Part shown: in pieces, positions 35,163 through 44,310 of the stretch
Layout: each line of letters begins with the position of its first letter
Numbering within the stretch: position 1 is the stretch's first letter
NCBI GenBank assembly: GCA_029777945.1
Contig: JAKORG010000082.1
Location: forward strand, 62,001-126,000
Length of the DNA: 64,000 nucleotides
Source of the DNA: Deltaproteobacteria bacterium
GTDB taxonomy: Bacteria; Desulfobacterota; Syntrophorhabdia; Syntrophorhabdales; Syntrophorhabdaceae
Direction: 5' to 3'
Notes under the pieces: generated by a model
Seen by the model: only the letters and a program-made list of their open reading frames with translations
Database searches by the model: none
What the model was told of the DNA's origin: nothing
Program-made: the position numbers and the translations under genes

Positions 35163-36362
35163 ATGATAGGCATATCAAAGCTTTATTGCGGGGCAGTAGA
35201 GGCATCTGATCCCTTAAGATACGAAAGACAGACTTCTAAACTCCCTTCCCATCTTATCCAGTTTTCAAAGGATAAGAAACCTGTTGTTGTATGGAATATG
35301 ACAAAGAGGTGTAATTTGCGCTGCATCCACTGCTATGCCCAGGCAGAGCATGAAGGATATGAGGGCAATGAACTTACAACTGCAGAGGGGAAAAAACTTA
35401 TTGATGACCTTGCTACATTCGGGGTACCGGTGATCCTTTTTTCAGGAGGGGAGCCTCTTTTGAGAAAGGACCTTCCAGAGCTTGTAGATTATGCGGTAAA
35501 AAAAGGTTTAAGGGCAGTTATTTCCACAAATGGAACATTAATATCCCGGAAAATGGCAAAAATCTTTTCTGATAGCGGGTTATCCTATATTGGCGTTAGC
35601 CTTGACGGCATAGGAGATGCAAACGATGCATTCAGGGGCAAAAAAGGTGCTTTCGAAAAAGCACTGAATGGCATAAGAAATGCAAAAGATGCAGGGATAA
35701 AGGTAGGGCTTAGATTTACAATAAACATAAGAAATTATAAAGAGATTCCTAAAATATTCGATTTAGTCGAGAAGGAACAAATAAACAGGGTGTGTTTTTA
35801 CCACCTTGTTTATGCTGGCAGGGGTTCACGCTTAATAGATGAGGATCTTCACCATGATAAACAGAGGGAAGTGGTTGATTATATTATGGATAGGACAAAA
35901 GAATTTTTTGATAAGGGTAGAAAGATTGAGGTGCTAACAGTAGATAACCATGCAGATGGGCCTTATGTGTATCTTCGCTTACTTCGTGAAGATAAAAAGA
36001 GGGCTCAAGAGGTGTATGAACTGCTTATGATGAACGAGGGAAATGCATCGGGTGTTGGGATTGCATGTGTAGATGAGGAAGGGTATGTTCATGCAGACCA
36101 GTTCTGGAGACACTACAGCTTTGGAAATATAAAAATTAGACCTTTCAGTCAGATATGGACAGATACCTCTGACCCCCTTATGGCAAAGCTAAAAGAAAAG
36201 AAAAGGCATGTAAAAGGAAGATGTAGAATCTGTAGATGGCTTGACATTTGCGGTGGCAATTTCAGGGTCAGGGCAGAGGCAGTAACAGGTGATGTATGGG
36301 CAGAAGACCCGCAGTGTTATCTTACTGACGATGAAATAGCCATACCAAATGAAATAGCATAG
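35163..36362 (+). CDS. ahbC: Didecarboxysiroheme deacetylase AhbC (Fe-coproporphyrin III synthase)
   Basis: A 399-residue radical SAM/SPASM enzyme. It begins MIGISKLYCGAVEASD, the beginning I associate with AhbC, and has the [4Fe-4S] motif C50-x3-C54-x2-C57 (RCNLRCIHCYA). The C-terminal cysteine group CRICRWLDICGGN serves an auxiliary cluster. AhbC removes acetate side chains from didecarboxysiroheme to give iron-coproporphyrin III in the alternative haem route of sulfate reducers and archaea. AhbA, AhbB and AhbD are not in the window. It lies downstream of SAM-cycle genes. Confidence 0.82.
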   Translation: MIGISKLYCGAVEASDPLRYERQTSKLPSHLIQFSKDKKPVVVWNMTKRCNLRCIHCYAQAEHEGYEGNELTTAEGKKLIDDLATFGVPVILFSGGEPLLRKDLPELVDYAVKKGLRAVISTNGTLISRKMAKIFSDSGLSYIGVSLDGIGDANDAFRGKKGAFEKALNGIRNAKDAGIKVGLRFTINIRNYKEIPKIFDLVEKEQINRVCFYHLVYAGRGSRLIDEDLHHDKQREVVDYIMDRTKEFFDKGRKIEVLTVDNHADGPYVYLRLLREDKKRAQEVYELLMMNEGNASGVGIACVDEEGYVHADQFWRHYSFGNIKIRPFSQIWTDTSDPLMAKLKEKKRHVKGRCRICRWLDICGGNFRVRAEAVTGDVWAEDPQCYLTDDEIAIPNEIA

Positions 36363-36376
36363 CATCTTTTTATTCT

Positions 36377-36754
36377 ATGGATGAAAAAATTATACGCCAA
36401 GACATCTCAAAAGAGTTTTATTTCAAAGAAGGTTGTTATATTATAGAGCAGTATAATTCTCCAGAGGACCCGTCATTATCTATTGCAAGGGTGAGGGTGG
36501 AGCCAGGTAAAAAGACAAGATGGCATAGGTTAAAAGATACCATTGAAAGATATTATATTCTAAAGGGCACAGGTATCATGGAGGTAGGCACCATGCAGCC
36601 AAAAGAAGTCTATCCCGGTGATTTAGTTGTCATCCCACCTTTATGTGCCCAGAGGATTAAAAATAATGGCACAGAAGATTTGTTATTTCTTGCCATATGC
36701 ACACCGAGATTTGAAAGCAAAAACTATGAAGACATAGAAGACTATGCATTTTAA
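36377..36754 (+). CDS. Cupin-domain protein
   Basis: A 125-residue single-cupin protein. The first motif region VEPGKKTRWHRLKDTIERYYILKGTG is present, though with fewer metal histidines than a classic cupin (the HxH is represented by H and later E/Y). The second motif is GDLVVIPPLCAQRIKN. Function unknown. It follows ahbC by 14 bp and may belong to that transcript. Confidence 0.75.
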   Translation: MDEKIIRQDISKEFYFKEGCYIIEQYNSPEDPSLSIARVRVEPGKKTRWHRLKDTIERYYILKGTGIMEVGTMQPKEVYPGDLVVIPPLCAQRIKNNGTEDLLFLAICTPRFESKNYEDIEDYAF

Positions 36755-36793
36755 TCAATACGTTTTATGCAGTAGCTGAACTATTACATTGTC

Positions 36794-37864
36794 CTATCCA
36801 ACCCTTATATGCTTTCTCACCCACTGTGGCACTGTCTGGATCTGGTAATAATAGGCCATGGTGTGGAAACAAGTTGATGAGCAGTGGGGCATACATTTTT
36901 TCTTTATATCGGCCAGGGTATTTCTGTCAAACTTTGGTTCCCAGATCCTGCCCCAGTCGTGATAAAAACATATGAGGTCAAAGCAAGGGGATAGGCTACC
37001 ATCAGGCCTTATGAGTGCACCGTTTATGCCTGCCCTGCAATCCCAGTATTCTATGACACCCCTCATCCTCTTCTTAAAGGTCTTCAAATGTTCAATGGAG
37101 TTTACCATAGGCCACCCCCTTTTCTGTTTTTCTATTAGCCAGTCAATAAGCTCATCCACCTCAGGAAACTGTTCAGGTGTGATGAATAATCCATCATCTT
37201 TATGTTTATAATGGGAGGTATCTACAAAACCTTGGGGTGGTTCATTAAGATGATAATCTGTGCCAATATTGTTCTCATGGGCAATTTCCGTTAGGAGCTT
37301 TACGTCCTTTATATTAGTGCGACATATGTTTATATTGAAGAACAGAAGGTAACCATACCTTTTTTGTCTTTCTATAAGATATCTGAACTGGGGCTCTATA
37401 GCAAGGAGGGCCTTTGGCAGGCCCTTTTTGGGCGCTATGGTATCTACTGCAAGGTTAACTGCTGCCACAGACGCCTTTCCCATCTCATCTATGAATTCTT
37501 TATCCATCAGATAGCCGTTGGTGGGCAAATACACGAAGAATCCGTTTTTAGCGCCATATCTAATGACCTCTAATGTAAAGTCTTTTCTTAGTAAGGGTTC
37601 GCCACCCATAATGGGTATGACCCTGCACCCTAATGTTTTAAGCCAGTCTATTGCACTTTTTGCTGTTTCTATATCCATCCCCTCCTGTGTGTTGTCGTAT
37701 TGATGACAGTAGTGGCAGTCTATGTTGCAACGCCATTCTGTATATAGATAACACAGGACCGGTTTAAATTGGTCTGGATGTAGCAGGGAATTGAGATATG
37801 GAATAACCCATCTTCTAATGGCCCTTATCCCATTATTAGTTTTATATCGTATGTCATCGAACAT
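36794..37864 (-). CDS. Radical SAM protein with C-terminal cysteine-rich region
   Basis: A 356-residue radical SAM protein from ATG 37864, preceded by GGGGGGTG. The cluster motif is C46-x3-C50-x2-C53 (RCNIDCHYC). MGGEPLLR contacts SAM. A C-terminal SPASM-like region has cysteines in DCRAG, SPCFDL, CMPHCSSTC. The reaction is unknown. It is monocistronic, convergent with the ahbC-cupin operon. Confidence 0.78.
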   Translation of the reverse strand: MFDDIRYKTNNGIRAIRRWVIPYLNSLLHPDQFKPVLCYLYTEWRCNIDCHYCHQYDNTQEGMDIETAKSAIDWLKTLGCRVIPIMGGEPLLRKDFTLEVIRYGAKNGFFVYLPTNGYLMDKEFIDEMGKASVAAVNLAVDTIAPKKGLPKALLAIEPQFRYLIERQKRYGYLLFFNINICRTNIKDVKLLTEIAHENNIGTDYHLNEPPQGFVDTSHYKHKDDGLFITPEQFPEVDELIDWLIEKQKRGWPMVNSIEHLKTFKKRMRGVIEYWDCRAGINGALIRPDGSLSPCFDLICFYHDWGRIWEPKFDRNTLADIKKKCMPHCSSTCFHTMAYYYQIQTVPQWVRKHIRVG

Positions 37865-37988
37865 TGTCACCCCCCAACTTTTTAATTTTATAGAAGCTAT
37901 CTATATAAAAAAATTAAAAAAATCAATGTTTTATTAACCTTATCCGGCCTCCCCATAGCAATAAACAATTTTAAAAAATCTTGGGGGA

Positions 37989-38579
37989 TTAAATATATAT
38001 GCCTATCAATATTATGTTCGCATTTATGGACATATTCGGTCTTAAAAGACCACCATTTGAATAATGTTTAAATCTATCCTCTATGAAAATGCCCTTCCAT
38101 CTGTATCCAACTCCAGCCTGAATTATAAAGGGAAGATGCGTACCTTGCTCTTTAAAACCGTAAGTCGTATAAGCTATACCAACACCAATATTCATATAAA
38201 AGTTTTTCGTTATATAGTGTTTTCCTGAAAGGACAAACCCTAAATCTATTCCCTCAGACGGTCTTGCCTGGTATGTAAGAAATGGTTCTGCAACAAGATA
38301 AAACTGGCCATAAATGGGATTTTCTCTTGCCAGTGAAACATGGTAAAAGTCATATAACCCCTTTGTGTATCTTAGGCGATAAGGTTTGCTTTCAGGGTTA
38401 AAAAGGGCAAATCCGTAACCAGCAGAAATACTTATATCATCGGCAAATACAAAGTTTAAATTAAAAAGAAAAGAAAAAAACAAGGTGGCCATCAATATCA
38501 ATTGGATTTTAGAGCACGCAGGGTTTTTGAAGCATAACTCTTTTGAAATTTTCTCCATTTCCTTTATGTCTTGTCCCAT
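37989..38579 (-). CDS. PagL-like lipid A deacylase family outer-membrane protein
   Basis: A small beta-barrel protein of up to 196 residues. The hydrophobic signal region at 25-46 ends FVFADD, and the true start may be one of the internal ATGs (residue 8 or 30). The C-terminal motif H172-Y-S174-N-G-G matches the PagL catalytic His-Ser. The catalytic glutamate expected 14 residues after the histidine is N186. PagL removes a 3-O acyl chain from lipid A in the outer membrane. Activity is uncertain given the change; the fold assignment is more secure. Confidence 0.72.
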   Translation of the reverse strand: MGQDIKEMEKISKELCFKNPACSKIQLILMATLFFSFLFNLNFVFADDISISAGYGFALFNPESKPYRLRYTKGLYDFYHVSLARENPIYGQFYLVAEPFLTYQARPSEGIDLGFVLSGKHYITKNFYMNIGVGIAYTTYGFKEQGTHLPFIIQAGVGYRWKGIFIEDRFKHYSNGGLLRPNMSINANIILIGIYI

Positions 38580-38667
38580 ATCCTGTTAGCTTATGTGGAT
38601 TATAATTATTTACTCCTTGTCTTTTCGCAAGAGATATTATAAAACCCGTACAAATTTTTCAAACTTT

Positions 38668-40149
38668 TCATTTTATAAAATAATTCCTTAGTATATTAAG
38701 CCTCGATTTTGCATGCCTTCCCATCTCATTATCAGGGGCAACCTTTATCTGCATTGTATATTCTTCATATGCAGCCCTTATATTTTTTATCCTTTCATAG
38801 CATATTCCAAGTATTCCATGAATCTCAGGATGTTTAGGGTATGCCTCAGAAAAAGGCTTAAGGTATTTAATAGCCTCTAAGGACATATTCATTTTATGGT
38901 AATTCATACCCATAAAATAAAAGGAAGGCATGTCATTGGGAAACAATTGTATGGCCTTTTTTAGATAAGTTATGCTCTTTTGGTTATCGTTTTTCTTATA
39001 ATATACGATACCAAGACCTCTATATGCCGGCTGGTATTCCCTATATAAATTTAAAGCATTATTGAAATATATCTCTGCCTCGTTTAAATTACCTTTTTTT
39101 GCAAGTATAAACCCATACAATGCATGAAAAGGTGCCTCGTCTCTTTTTTCCTTAATGGCATTCAACACAAGACTTTGCGCCTCTGCTATTTTATTTTCTT
39201 TCAGATACTTAACGGCTTTGTCGTAGTAATTTATATAAATCTTATTTGTCCTTCTTAAGTCTGCTGTTGCATTTAAAAATGATACTTTATTTGTTCCATC
39301 ACCTCTTAATGAATTTATAGAGGTATCTGTTATTATCTTTTCAAGTTCATCAATCCTGACCGAAGTCCTTAGATGTGTGGAAAGTAAATCAGTAAAAAAA
39401 CCTCCCTCTTCTGTATTCTTTCCAACAGCTTTTAAGTATTCGGAAGATACTTTTTCCAAATTTTTATGGGCATTTATTGCATTTTTTGGTAGATATCCAA
39501 TCTTTGCCATATAGGATACACCAAGCCTATCTGCCATTAATTCGTCATCTCTGCTGTATTTTAACATGAGAAGGTTACCTCCTATTGAACCGAGGGCAAG
39601 GGCAGCCTCTGAATAAGGGGATGTGCCCATAGCCAGACTTGCGCCCTGTAAAACAAAACTCATAAAGATCCCTTTGGAAAGTTGACTCGCAGAGTGTCTT
39701 GCAGAGACATGTCCTATCTCATGGCCCATTACATATGCAAATTCGGCCTCACTTTCAAGACCGGCCAAAAGCCCTCTTGTCATTGCAACATAACCGGGTA
39801 TTGCCCATGCATTTGGGGTTGAACTGTTCTGGATGGCGAATTCCACCTTGATGTGCGGTCTGTGTGATGCCCTCTGTAATGCCTGCACAATATCGTTTAG
39901 ATATGATCTTAGTCTTTCATCCTTATATTCACCGCCACCTCCTTCTCCACCCCACATGATATTCGGATACCATTCTTTTCCCATTTTAAGTTCCTCTTCC
40001 TCTGAGAATAGCATAAGCTGTGTTTGGCCTGTAACAGGATTTGTAGCACAATTTGTAAAAGATAAGATTAAAACAACAACAGGAAGACATAAAAAAAGTA
40101 TCTTTATAAATGTTATGAAACGATTTTTTAAAAAAGGCCTTGTATCCAT
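38668..40149 (-). CDS. M48-family metalloprotease with TPR repeats (BepA/LoiP-like lipoprotein)
   Basis: A 493-residue periplasmic protease. A hydrophobic N-terminus leads to a lipobox-like FTNC (C34), followed by ATNPVTG as in BepA relatives. The zinc motif H143-E-I-G-H147 is present, and E-rich ligand region DELMADRLG follows. TPR repeats cover about 305-490. Relatives degrade or help assemble misfolded outer-membrane proteins. Upstream, TTGACG (40197-40192), 17 bp, TATTTA (40174-40169) is a possible promoter with a leader of only about 12 nt and no Shine-Dalgarno. Confidence 0.87.
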   Translation of the reverse strand: MDTRPFLKNRFITFIKILFLCLPVVVLILSFTNCATNPVTGQTQLMLFSEEEELKMGKEWYPNIMWGGEGGGGEYKDERLRSYLNDIVQALQRASHRPHIKVEFAIQNSSTPNAWAIPGYVAMTRGLLAGLESEAEFAYVMGHEIGHVSARHSASQLSKGIFMSFVLQGASLAMGTSPYSEAALALGSIGGNLLMLKYSRDDELMADRLGVSYMAKIGYLPKNAINAHKNLEKVSSEYLKAVGKNTEEGGFFTDLLSTHLRTSVRIDELEKIITDTSINSLRGDGTNKVSFLNATADLRRTNKIYINYYDKAVKYLKENKIAEAQSLVLNAIKEKRDEAPFHALYGFILAKKGNLNEAEIYFNNALNLYREYQPAYRGLGIVYYKKNDNQKSITYLKKAIQLFPNDMPSFYFMGMNYHKMNMSLEAIKYLKPFSEAYPKHPEIHGILGICYERIKNIRAAYEEYTMQIKVAPDNEMGRHAKSRLNILRNYFIK

Positions 40150-40244
40150 AAAAAGCCCATATAATATATAAATAAATTATTCCTTTATATGCGTCAAGTA
40201 TTTAGATACCTTGATGGAATACAATTTTTTCGATTAATCCTTAT

Positions 40245-41939
40245 TTAAAAAAGGCTCTGTTGTTTTGGTTTTTTCTTTTGTTTATCCTTTTTTGAGATAT
40301 ATGTGGATTCTAAAAATTTTTCCGGTATCTCGTAAAAAAATCTCGATTTTTTAGTCTCCTTTTCTGTTCCATGAATATGCCTCTTTTCACTGCACAAAAG
40401 AAATAACTCATCCTTTGCCCGAGTCATGCCTACATAGAAGAGCCTCCTTTCCTCCTCTATATCTTTCTCTCCCCTTGCAAGGCTATATGGTATAAGACCT
40501 TCTTCAAAGCCTGTGATAAATACCACCTTAAATTCAAGACCCTTTGACATGTGAATTGTCATTAGGCTTACTGCATTTACGTTTATGTTAAAGGCATCAG
40601 CAGATTTAAATAGATAGAGCTCATCAAGGATCTTTTTTAATGCAATTTCCACAGGAAAATTCCTATAAGCCAAAAAGAGGTTTCTTTTTATGCCCAGCAG
40701 TTCTTCCTTAGCTGTAACCCCGAAGGCATAGTCGAGGATATGGGAGAGTGTTTTTTCTCTATCTGGTTCGTTAATATATGTTTTTAATCTATCTTCAATT
40801 TCATTGATCTCTTCATAGAAAACATCTTTTATTAATTGATAGGGTATACCAGAATCAATAAATGCATCTCGGATAATGTCTGCCTGATTATTAGTCCTGA
40901 ATAACACTGCAAAATCAGAAAACCTGTAATTACTATCCCATAGTCCTCTAAAATCATTCTGTGCCAGGCTATAGTGAGTTGTGGCGCCCATTCTATTTTC
41001 AATCTCTTTTACAACAATTTTTGCCTCTTCGTATTCGTTATTTACAGTAATAACCCTTATTTTATTTGAACACTCAAGGGATATTGGTTCCAATGGGTGT
41101 TCTACCCTTTTTTTGTTGTGTTTTATTAGAAACTGCGAGGCATGGACAATTACTTTAGAAGACCTGTAGTTATCTTTTAAAAATAATGTCTTTGCGCCCT
41201 TGAAATCTTTTTCAAAGTTAAGAAAGTGTTCTATATCTGCACCCCTAAAGGTATATATAGCCTGGTCAAGATCTCCCACTGCACAAATATTTTCTGTAAG
41301 GCTGTAGAGAGATCTTATAAACTCGTATTGCAGTGGATTTATATCCTGATATTCATCTATTAGAATGTGTCTTAAACGGGAAATATCTGTTCGAACTTTA
41401 TCGCATGTTCTTATCAATTCCATAGCCTTTATGATAAGGTCATCAATGTCCAAGGCATTTTTGTTTTTAAGTATTTCCTCATATTTTAAAAATATACTAT
41501 CCTTCATAGATGATGTTTCATAAAGATTTTTAATTTTCGAAATGTAATTTAATTGCTCTTGGGCCTTTTTTAATGTTCCATCTGTCAATGACCTTAAAAT
41601 TTCTATTTGTTCTTTTCTTTCTATAAGCCTAAAATCTCTATTGTAGTATTTTCTCAAGATATTTAAACCAAACATATGGAATGTGCCTAAAAATAGACCT
41701 TCTCCATTTTTTTCTAAATAAGGGTCTATTCTTTCTCTCATCTCTTGACCTGCCCTGTTTGTAAATGTAAGCCCTACTATTTCGTGGAGTTTTATACCAG
41801 TGTGGATTAGATATAGAATACGCCTTATTATTGTTAATGTTTTTCCTGTTCCAGGCCCTGCAATAATAAGTAGAGGACCTTTTATGTGTGTAACTGCCTC
41901 TTTTTGATTATCGTTTAATCCATCTAATATCGAAAGCAT
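40245..41939 (-). CDS. UvrD/PcrA-like superfamily 1 DNA helicase (short)
   Basis: A 564-residue SF1 helicase. Motif I is GPGTGKT (28-34), motif Ia region GLTFTNRAGQEMRER, motif II DEYQDINPLQ, motif III GDLDQAIYTFRGAD, motif V TIHMSKGLEFKVV and motif VI FYVGMTRAKD. It is shorter than the roughly 700-residue UvrD, with a reduced 2B region. It lies 20 bp downstream of an EndoQ-like nuclease gene. Such PHP nucleases and UvrD helicases are sometimes fused, which supports a joint role in repair of damaged bases. Confidence 0.87.
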   Translation of the reverse strand: MLSILDGLNDNQKEAVTHIKGPLLIIAGPGTGKTLTIIRRILYLIHTGIKLHEIVGLTFTNRAGQEMRERIDPYLEKNGEGLFLGTFHMFGLNILRKYYNRDFRLIERKEQIEILRSLTDGTLKKAQEQLNYISKIKNLYETSSMKDSIFLKYEEILKNKNALDIDDLIIKAMELIRTCDKVRTDISRLRHILIDEYQDINPLQYEFIRSLYSLTENICAVGDLDQAIYTFRGADIEHFLNFEKDFKGAKTLFLKDNYRSSKVIVHASQFLIKHNKKRVEHPLEPISLECSNKIRVITVNNEYEEAKIVVKEIENRMGATTHYSLAQNDFRGLWDSNYRFSDFAVLFRTNNQADIIRDAFIDSGIPYQLIKDVFYEEINEIEDRLKTYINEPDREKTLSHILDYAFGVTAKEELLGIKRNLFLAYRNFPVEIALKKILDELYLFKSADAFNINVNAVSLMTIHMSKGLEFKVVFITGFEEGLIPYSLARGEKDIEEERRLFYVGMTRAKDELFLLCSEKRHIHGTEKETKKSRFFYEIPEKFLESTYISKKDKQKKKPKQQSLF

Positions 41940-41959
41940 TTACATTTTAACCGAATTTA

Positions 41960-43243
41960 TTAAAAGAGACTCAACTGGCCATTTATATGATTGAGTTTAT
42001 TAATGTTTTTATCTTCAAATATCCTTACCTTTCCGTATTCGCCATCATAACCAGGAGAAATATGGATGTTATTATGCCTCATCCTTTTTATGGCCTCTGC
42101 CATTTTTTCACCGCAGGTAATTGCGATTTCTTCAACAGGCACCTCGAGGAGAATCTCAAACTCATTTCCAAGAAGGGTAAGCATCTTATAGTATTCATTT
42201 ATTACCTTTTTGCTTGTGGGGTTTGAATTTAATACCTCTGCAATGATTTCATTTAGCGGTATTATAGATTTAAAATCAACTGCGCCATTGGGCTTAAGTC
42301 CATTTTCTCTGTCAGCAAGGGCCAGAACCCTATGCATAACCCCTATGGTAAGTTTTTTTTTACATTTAGGGCATATATAACCGTATCTTATTGTTTCTTT
42401 TGGTGAAAGACATATACCGCAAAGCCTGTGACCGTCAAAATGGTATTTGCCTTCCTCAGGAAAAAACTCTATGGTTCCCAGAAAACCTTTTTTTGTTTTT
42501 ATTGCCTTTAACATTTCATCATAGGTAAGGGCTGTGTCAAAGATGTTTGCCTCCCTCCCTATTTTTATAGGAGAATGGGCATCTGAATTCGAGATAAGGG
42601 TAATGTTATCAAGGAGTGAAAGTCTCCAATTCATGGGAGGATCTGATGAAAGCCCTGTTTCTATGGCATGGATGTGGGGTGTTAATTCTTCAAAACACTC
42701 TTCAAGGGAATCAAAACCCGATGCAGCACCGAATACGGAAAAGTGCGGGGTCCATGCATGGGCAGGGACGAATAAGGCACGATCCGATACTTCGAGGACA
42801 ATTCTCAAAAGCTCTTTTGCATCAATACCCAGTATGGGCCTACCATCGGATTTAAGATTGCCTATCTTTGAAAGTGTTAAGTTTATTTTTGCAGCAGAGG
42901 CAACATCAGGTGCTATGACAATGCAATGGATTTTTCTTGTCTTTGCATTTTTTTTACTGTATATGCAACTTATTTCACTCGTTAAGACAAAATTTATACT
43001 AAGTTTACATTTTTCCGGGATTTGATGCGTCTGGGCGGGGTTTATGAGTCTTAAAAAACCAGATTCATCTGGTTCAAGTTTTTCTGTGATTTCCTTAAAC
43101 CAACCAGGGTGGGTAAAATCACCTGTGCCAATAACGGATATGCCTTTAAGTTGAGCCCATCTCCAGACACCTTCTAATGTCATCTCAGCGCTTGTTGCCC
43201 TTGAGTAATAGGAATGAATATGGAGGTCTGCTATATACTTCAT
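41960..43243 (-). CDS. PHP-domain protein, endonuclease Q-like
   Basis: A 427-residue protein from ATG 43243. The PHP motifs IADLHIHSYYS, GTGDFTHPGW, PAHAWTPHFS and NSDAHS give the metal-binding histidines and aspartates. A zinc-finger-like C-x2-C...C-x2-C lies near 277-298 (CGICLS, CPKCKKK). This architecture matches EndoQ, which nicks DNA 5' to uracil, hypoxanthine and abasic sites. A TTG further upstream (43264) lies across the predicted -10 box and is less likely. The helicase gene follows 20 bp later. Confidence 0.8.
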   Translation of the reverse strand: MKYIADLHIHSYYSRATSAEMTLEGVWRWAQLKGISVIGTGDFTHPGWFKEITEKLEPDESGFLRLINPAQTHQIPEKCKLSINFVLTSEISCIYSKKNAKTRKIHCIVIAPDVASAAKINLTLSKIGNLKSDGRPILGIDAKELLRIVLEVSDRALFVPAHAWTPHFSVFGAASGFDSLEECFEELTPHIHAIETGLSSDPPMNWRLSLLDNITLISNSDAHSPIKIGREANIFDTALTYDEMLKAIKTKKGFLGTIEFFPEEGKYHFDGHRLCGICLSPKETIRYGYICPKCKKKLTIGVMHRVLALADRENGLKPNGAVDFKSIIPLNEIIAEVLNSNPTSKKVINEYYKMLTLLGNEFEILLEVPVEEIAITCGEKMAEAIKRMRHNNIHISPGYDGEYGKVRIFEDKNINKLNHINGQLSLF

Positions 43244-43250
43244 ATAGCGG

Positions 43251-43259
43251 ATTATATCA
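43251..43259 (-). promoter_or_regulatory. Extended -10 promoter of the EndoQ-like gene, candidate leaderless start
   Basis: TGATATAAT on the minus strand is an extended -10 element with a perfect TATAAT (43256-43251). It ends 7 nt before ATG 43243, so transcription should begin at the start codon. There is no good -35 at 17 bp and no Shine-Dalgarno. Confidence 0.5.
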
Positions 43260-43316
43260 TGCAAGCCAGTAACAATTCAAAAAAATAGTTGAAAATATCC
43301 CTTTTTAAATTGTTGC

Positions 43317-44177
43317 TTATCTGCCCATATTTTTCAATACCCTATAAAGGGCTGAAAAATCCAGTGCCTCCAGATTTTCTTTAAAAGTCAATGTAAACAT
43401 TTCCTTAACAGTACTACCTAAAAAAAGAGGCCTTCGCATGCTTTTTGCCAGATCTTGGAGATAATGAAGGTCTTTATAAATAAGGGCAGAAGAAAAGTGT
43501 GTGGAAAAATCTTCGTTTAAAATCTTTTCTTTTTTTGCATTCATAACACCTGAATTTCCTGCACCTGAAGATAGGATATCAAGAACATTTTTTTTATCCA
43601 CACCGATACATTCCCCGAATGCCACTGCCTCAGATATAGCTGCCATAAATGTTCCAAGGATAAGGTTGTTTATAAGCTTCATCTTTGTGGCAAGGGTCGC
43701 TTTTTCCAGATAAAAGATAGTTCTACCTATCTTTTCAATATAAGGTAATGCCTTTTCATAGGCATATCTTTCGCCGCTTACAAGGACAACAAGATTTCCC
43801 TGGGATGCCGGTATCACACTACCGAGCACAGGTGATTCAAGATAAAAACCACCTTTTTCTTTTATTGCCTGATAAAAATCCAAGACATCGTTAAAGTGAT
43901 TTGTTGTGGTATCCACAATTATTTTTCCTTCTAAGTTAGCCTTTAGTATCCCGTTTTCATTAAATAATACAGAACGGACAGCGAAACTATCGAATAGATT
44001 CATAAAAATAATGTCCATATTATCGGCAAGTGCCATTGGTGAATCTGCCACTTTTGTCCCCATATCAGAGGCCTTTATAGTTGTCCTGTTCCATACTGTT
44101 AAGTCAACACCTTCTGAAATCAATCTTTTTGCCATTGTTTTTCCAAGATAGCCAAGTCCTATAAAACCTATTTTCAT
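43317..44177 (-). CDS. NAD(P)-dependent beta-hydroxyacid dehydrogenase (3-hydroxyisobutyrate dehydrogenase family)
   Basis: A 286-residue oxidoreductase. The NAD(P)-binding GFIGLGYLG opens the protein. The substrate-binding segment SPVLGSVIPASQGNLVVLVSG follows, and the catalytic lysine is in TKMKLINNL. Members reduce succinic semialdehyde, glyoxylate or tartronate semialdehyde, or oxidise 3-hydroxyisobutyrate; the substrate here is not known. The start has a GGGGGAAGG ribosome-binding site. It is divergent from tetR. Confidence 0.85.
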   Translation of the reverse strand: MKIGFIGLGYLGKTMAKRLISEGVDLTVWNRTTIKASDMGTKVADSPMALADNMDIIFMNLFDSFAVRSVLFNENGILKANLEGKIIVDTTTNHFNDVLDFYQAIKEKGGFYLESPVLGSVIPASQGNLVVLVSGERYAYEKALPYIEKIGRTIFYLEKATLATKMKLINNLILGTFMAAISEAVAFGECIGVDKKNVLDILSSGAGNSGVMNAKKEKILNEDFSTHFSSALIYKDLHYLQDLAKSMRRPLFLGSTVKEMFTLTFKENLEALDFSALYRVLKNMGR

Positions 44178-44263
44178 AAACCTTCCCCCTTTTGTTTTTT
44201 ATGTATTTTATAAAATTAAAAGAATAGTTCAATCAAATTAATTTTTTTATCAGGTAGAAGATT

Positions 44264-44296
44264 TTTGTTGACATTACGAACAAATATTTTTAGATT
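44264..44296 (+). promoter_or_regulatory. tetR promoter with overlapping inverted repeat
   Basis: TTGACA (44268-44273), 17 bp, TAGATT (44291-44296) form a good promoter. The inverted repeat TTTGTT-N9-AACAAA (44264-44284) covers the -35 box and is a plausible operator for the TetR protein. The predicted leader is only about 7 nt, without a Shine-Dalgarno. Confidence 0.55.
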
Positions 44297-44310
44297 AAAC
44301 AAAAATTCAC

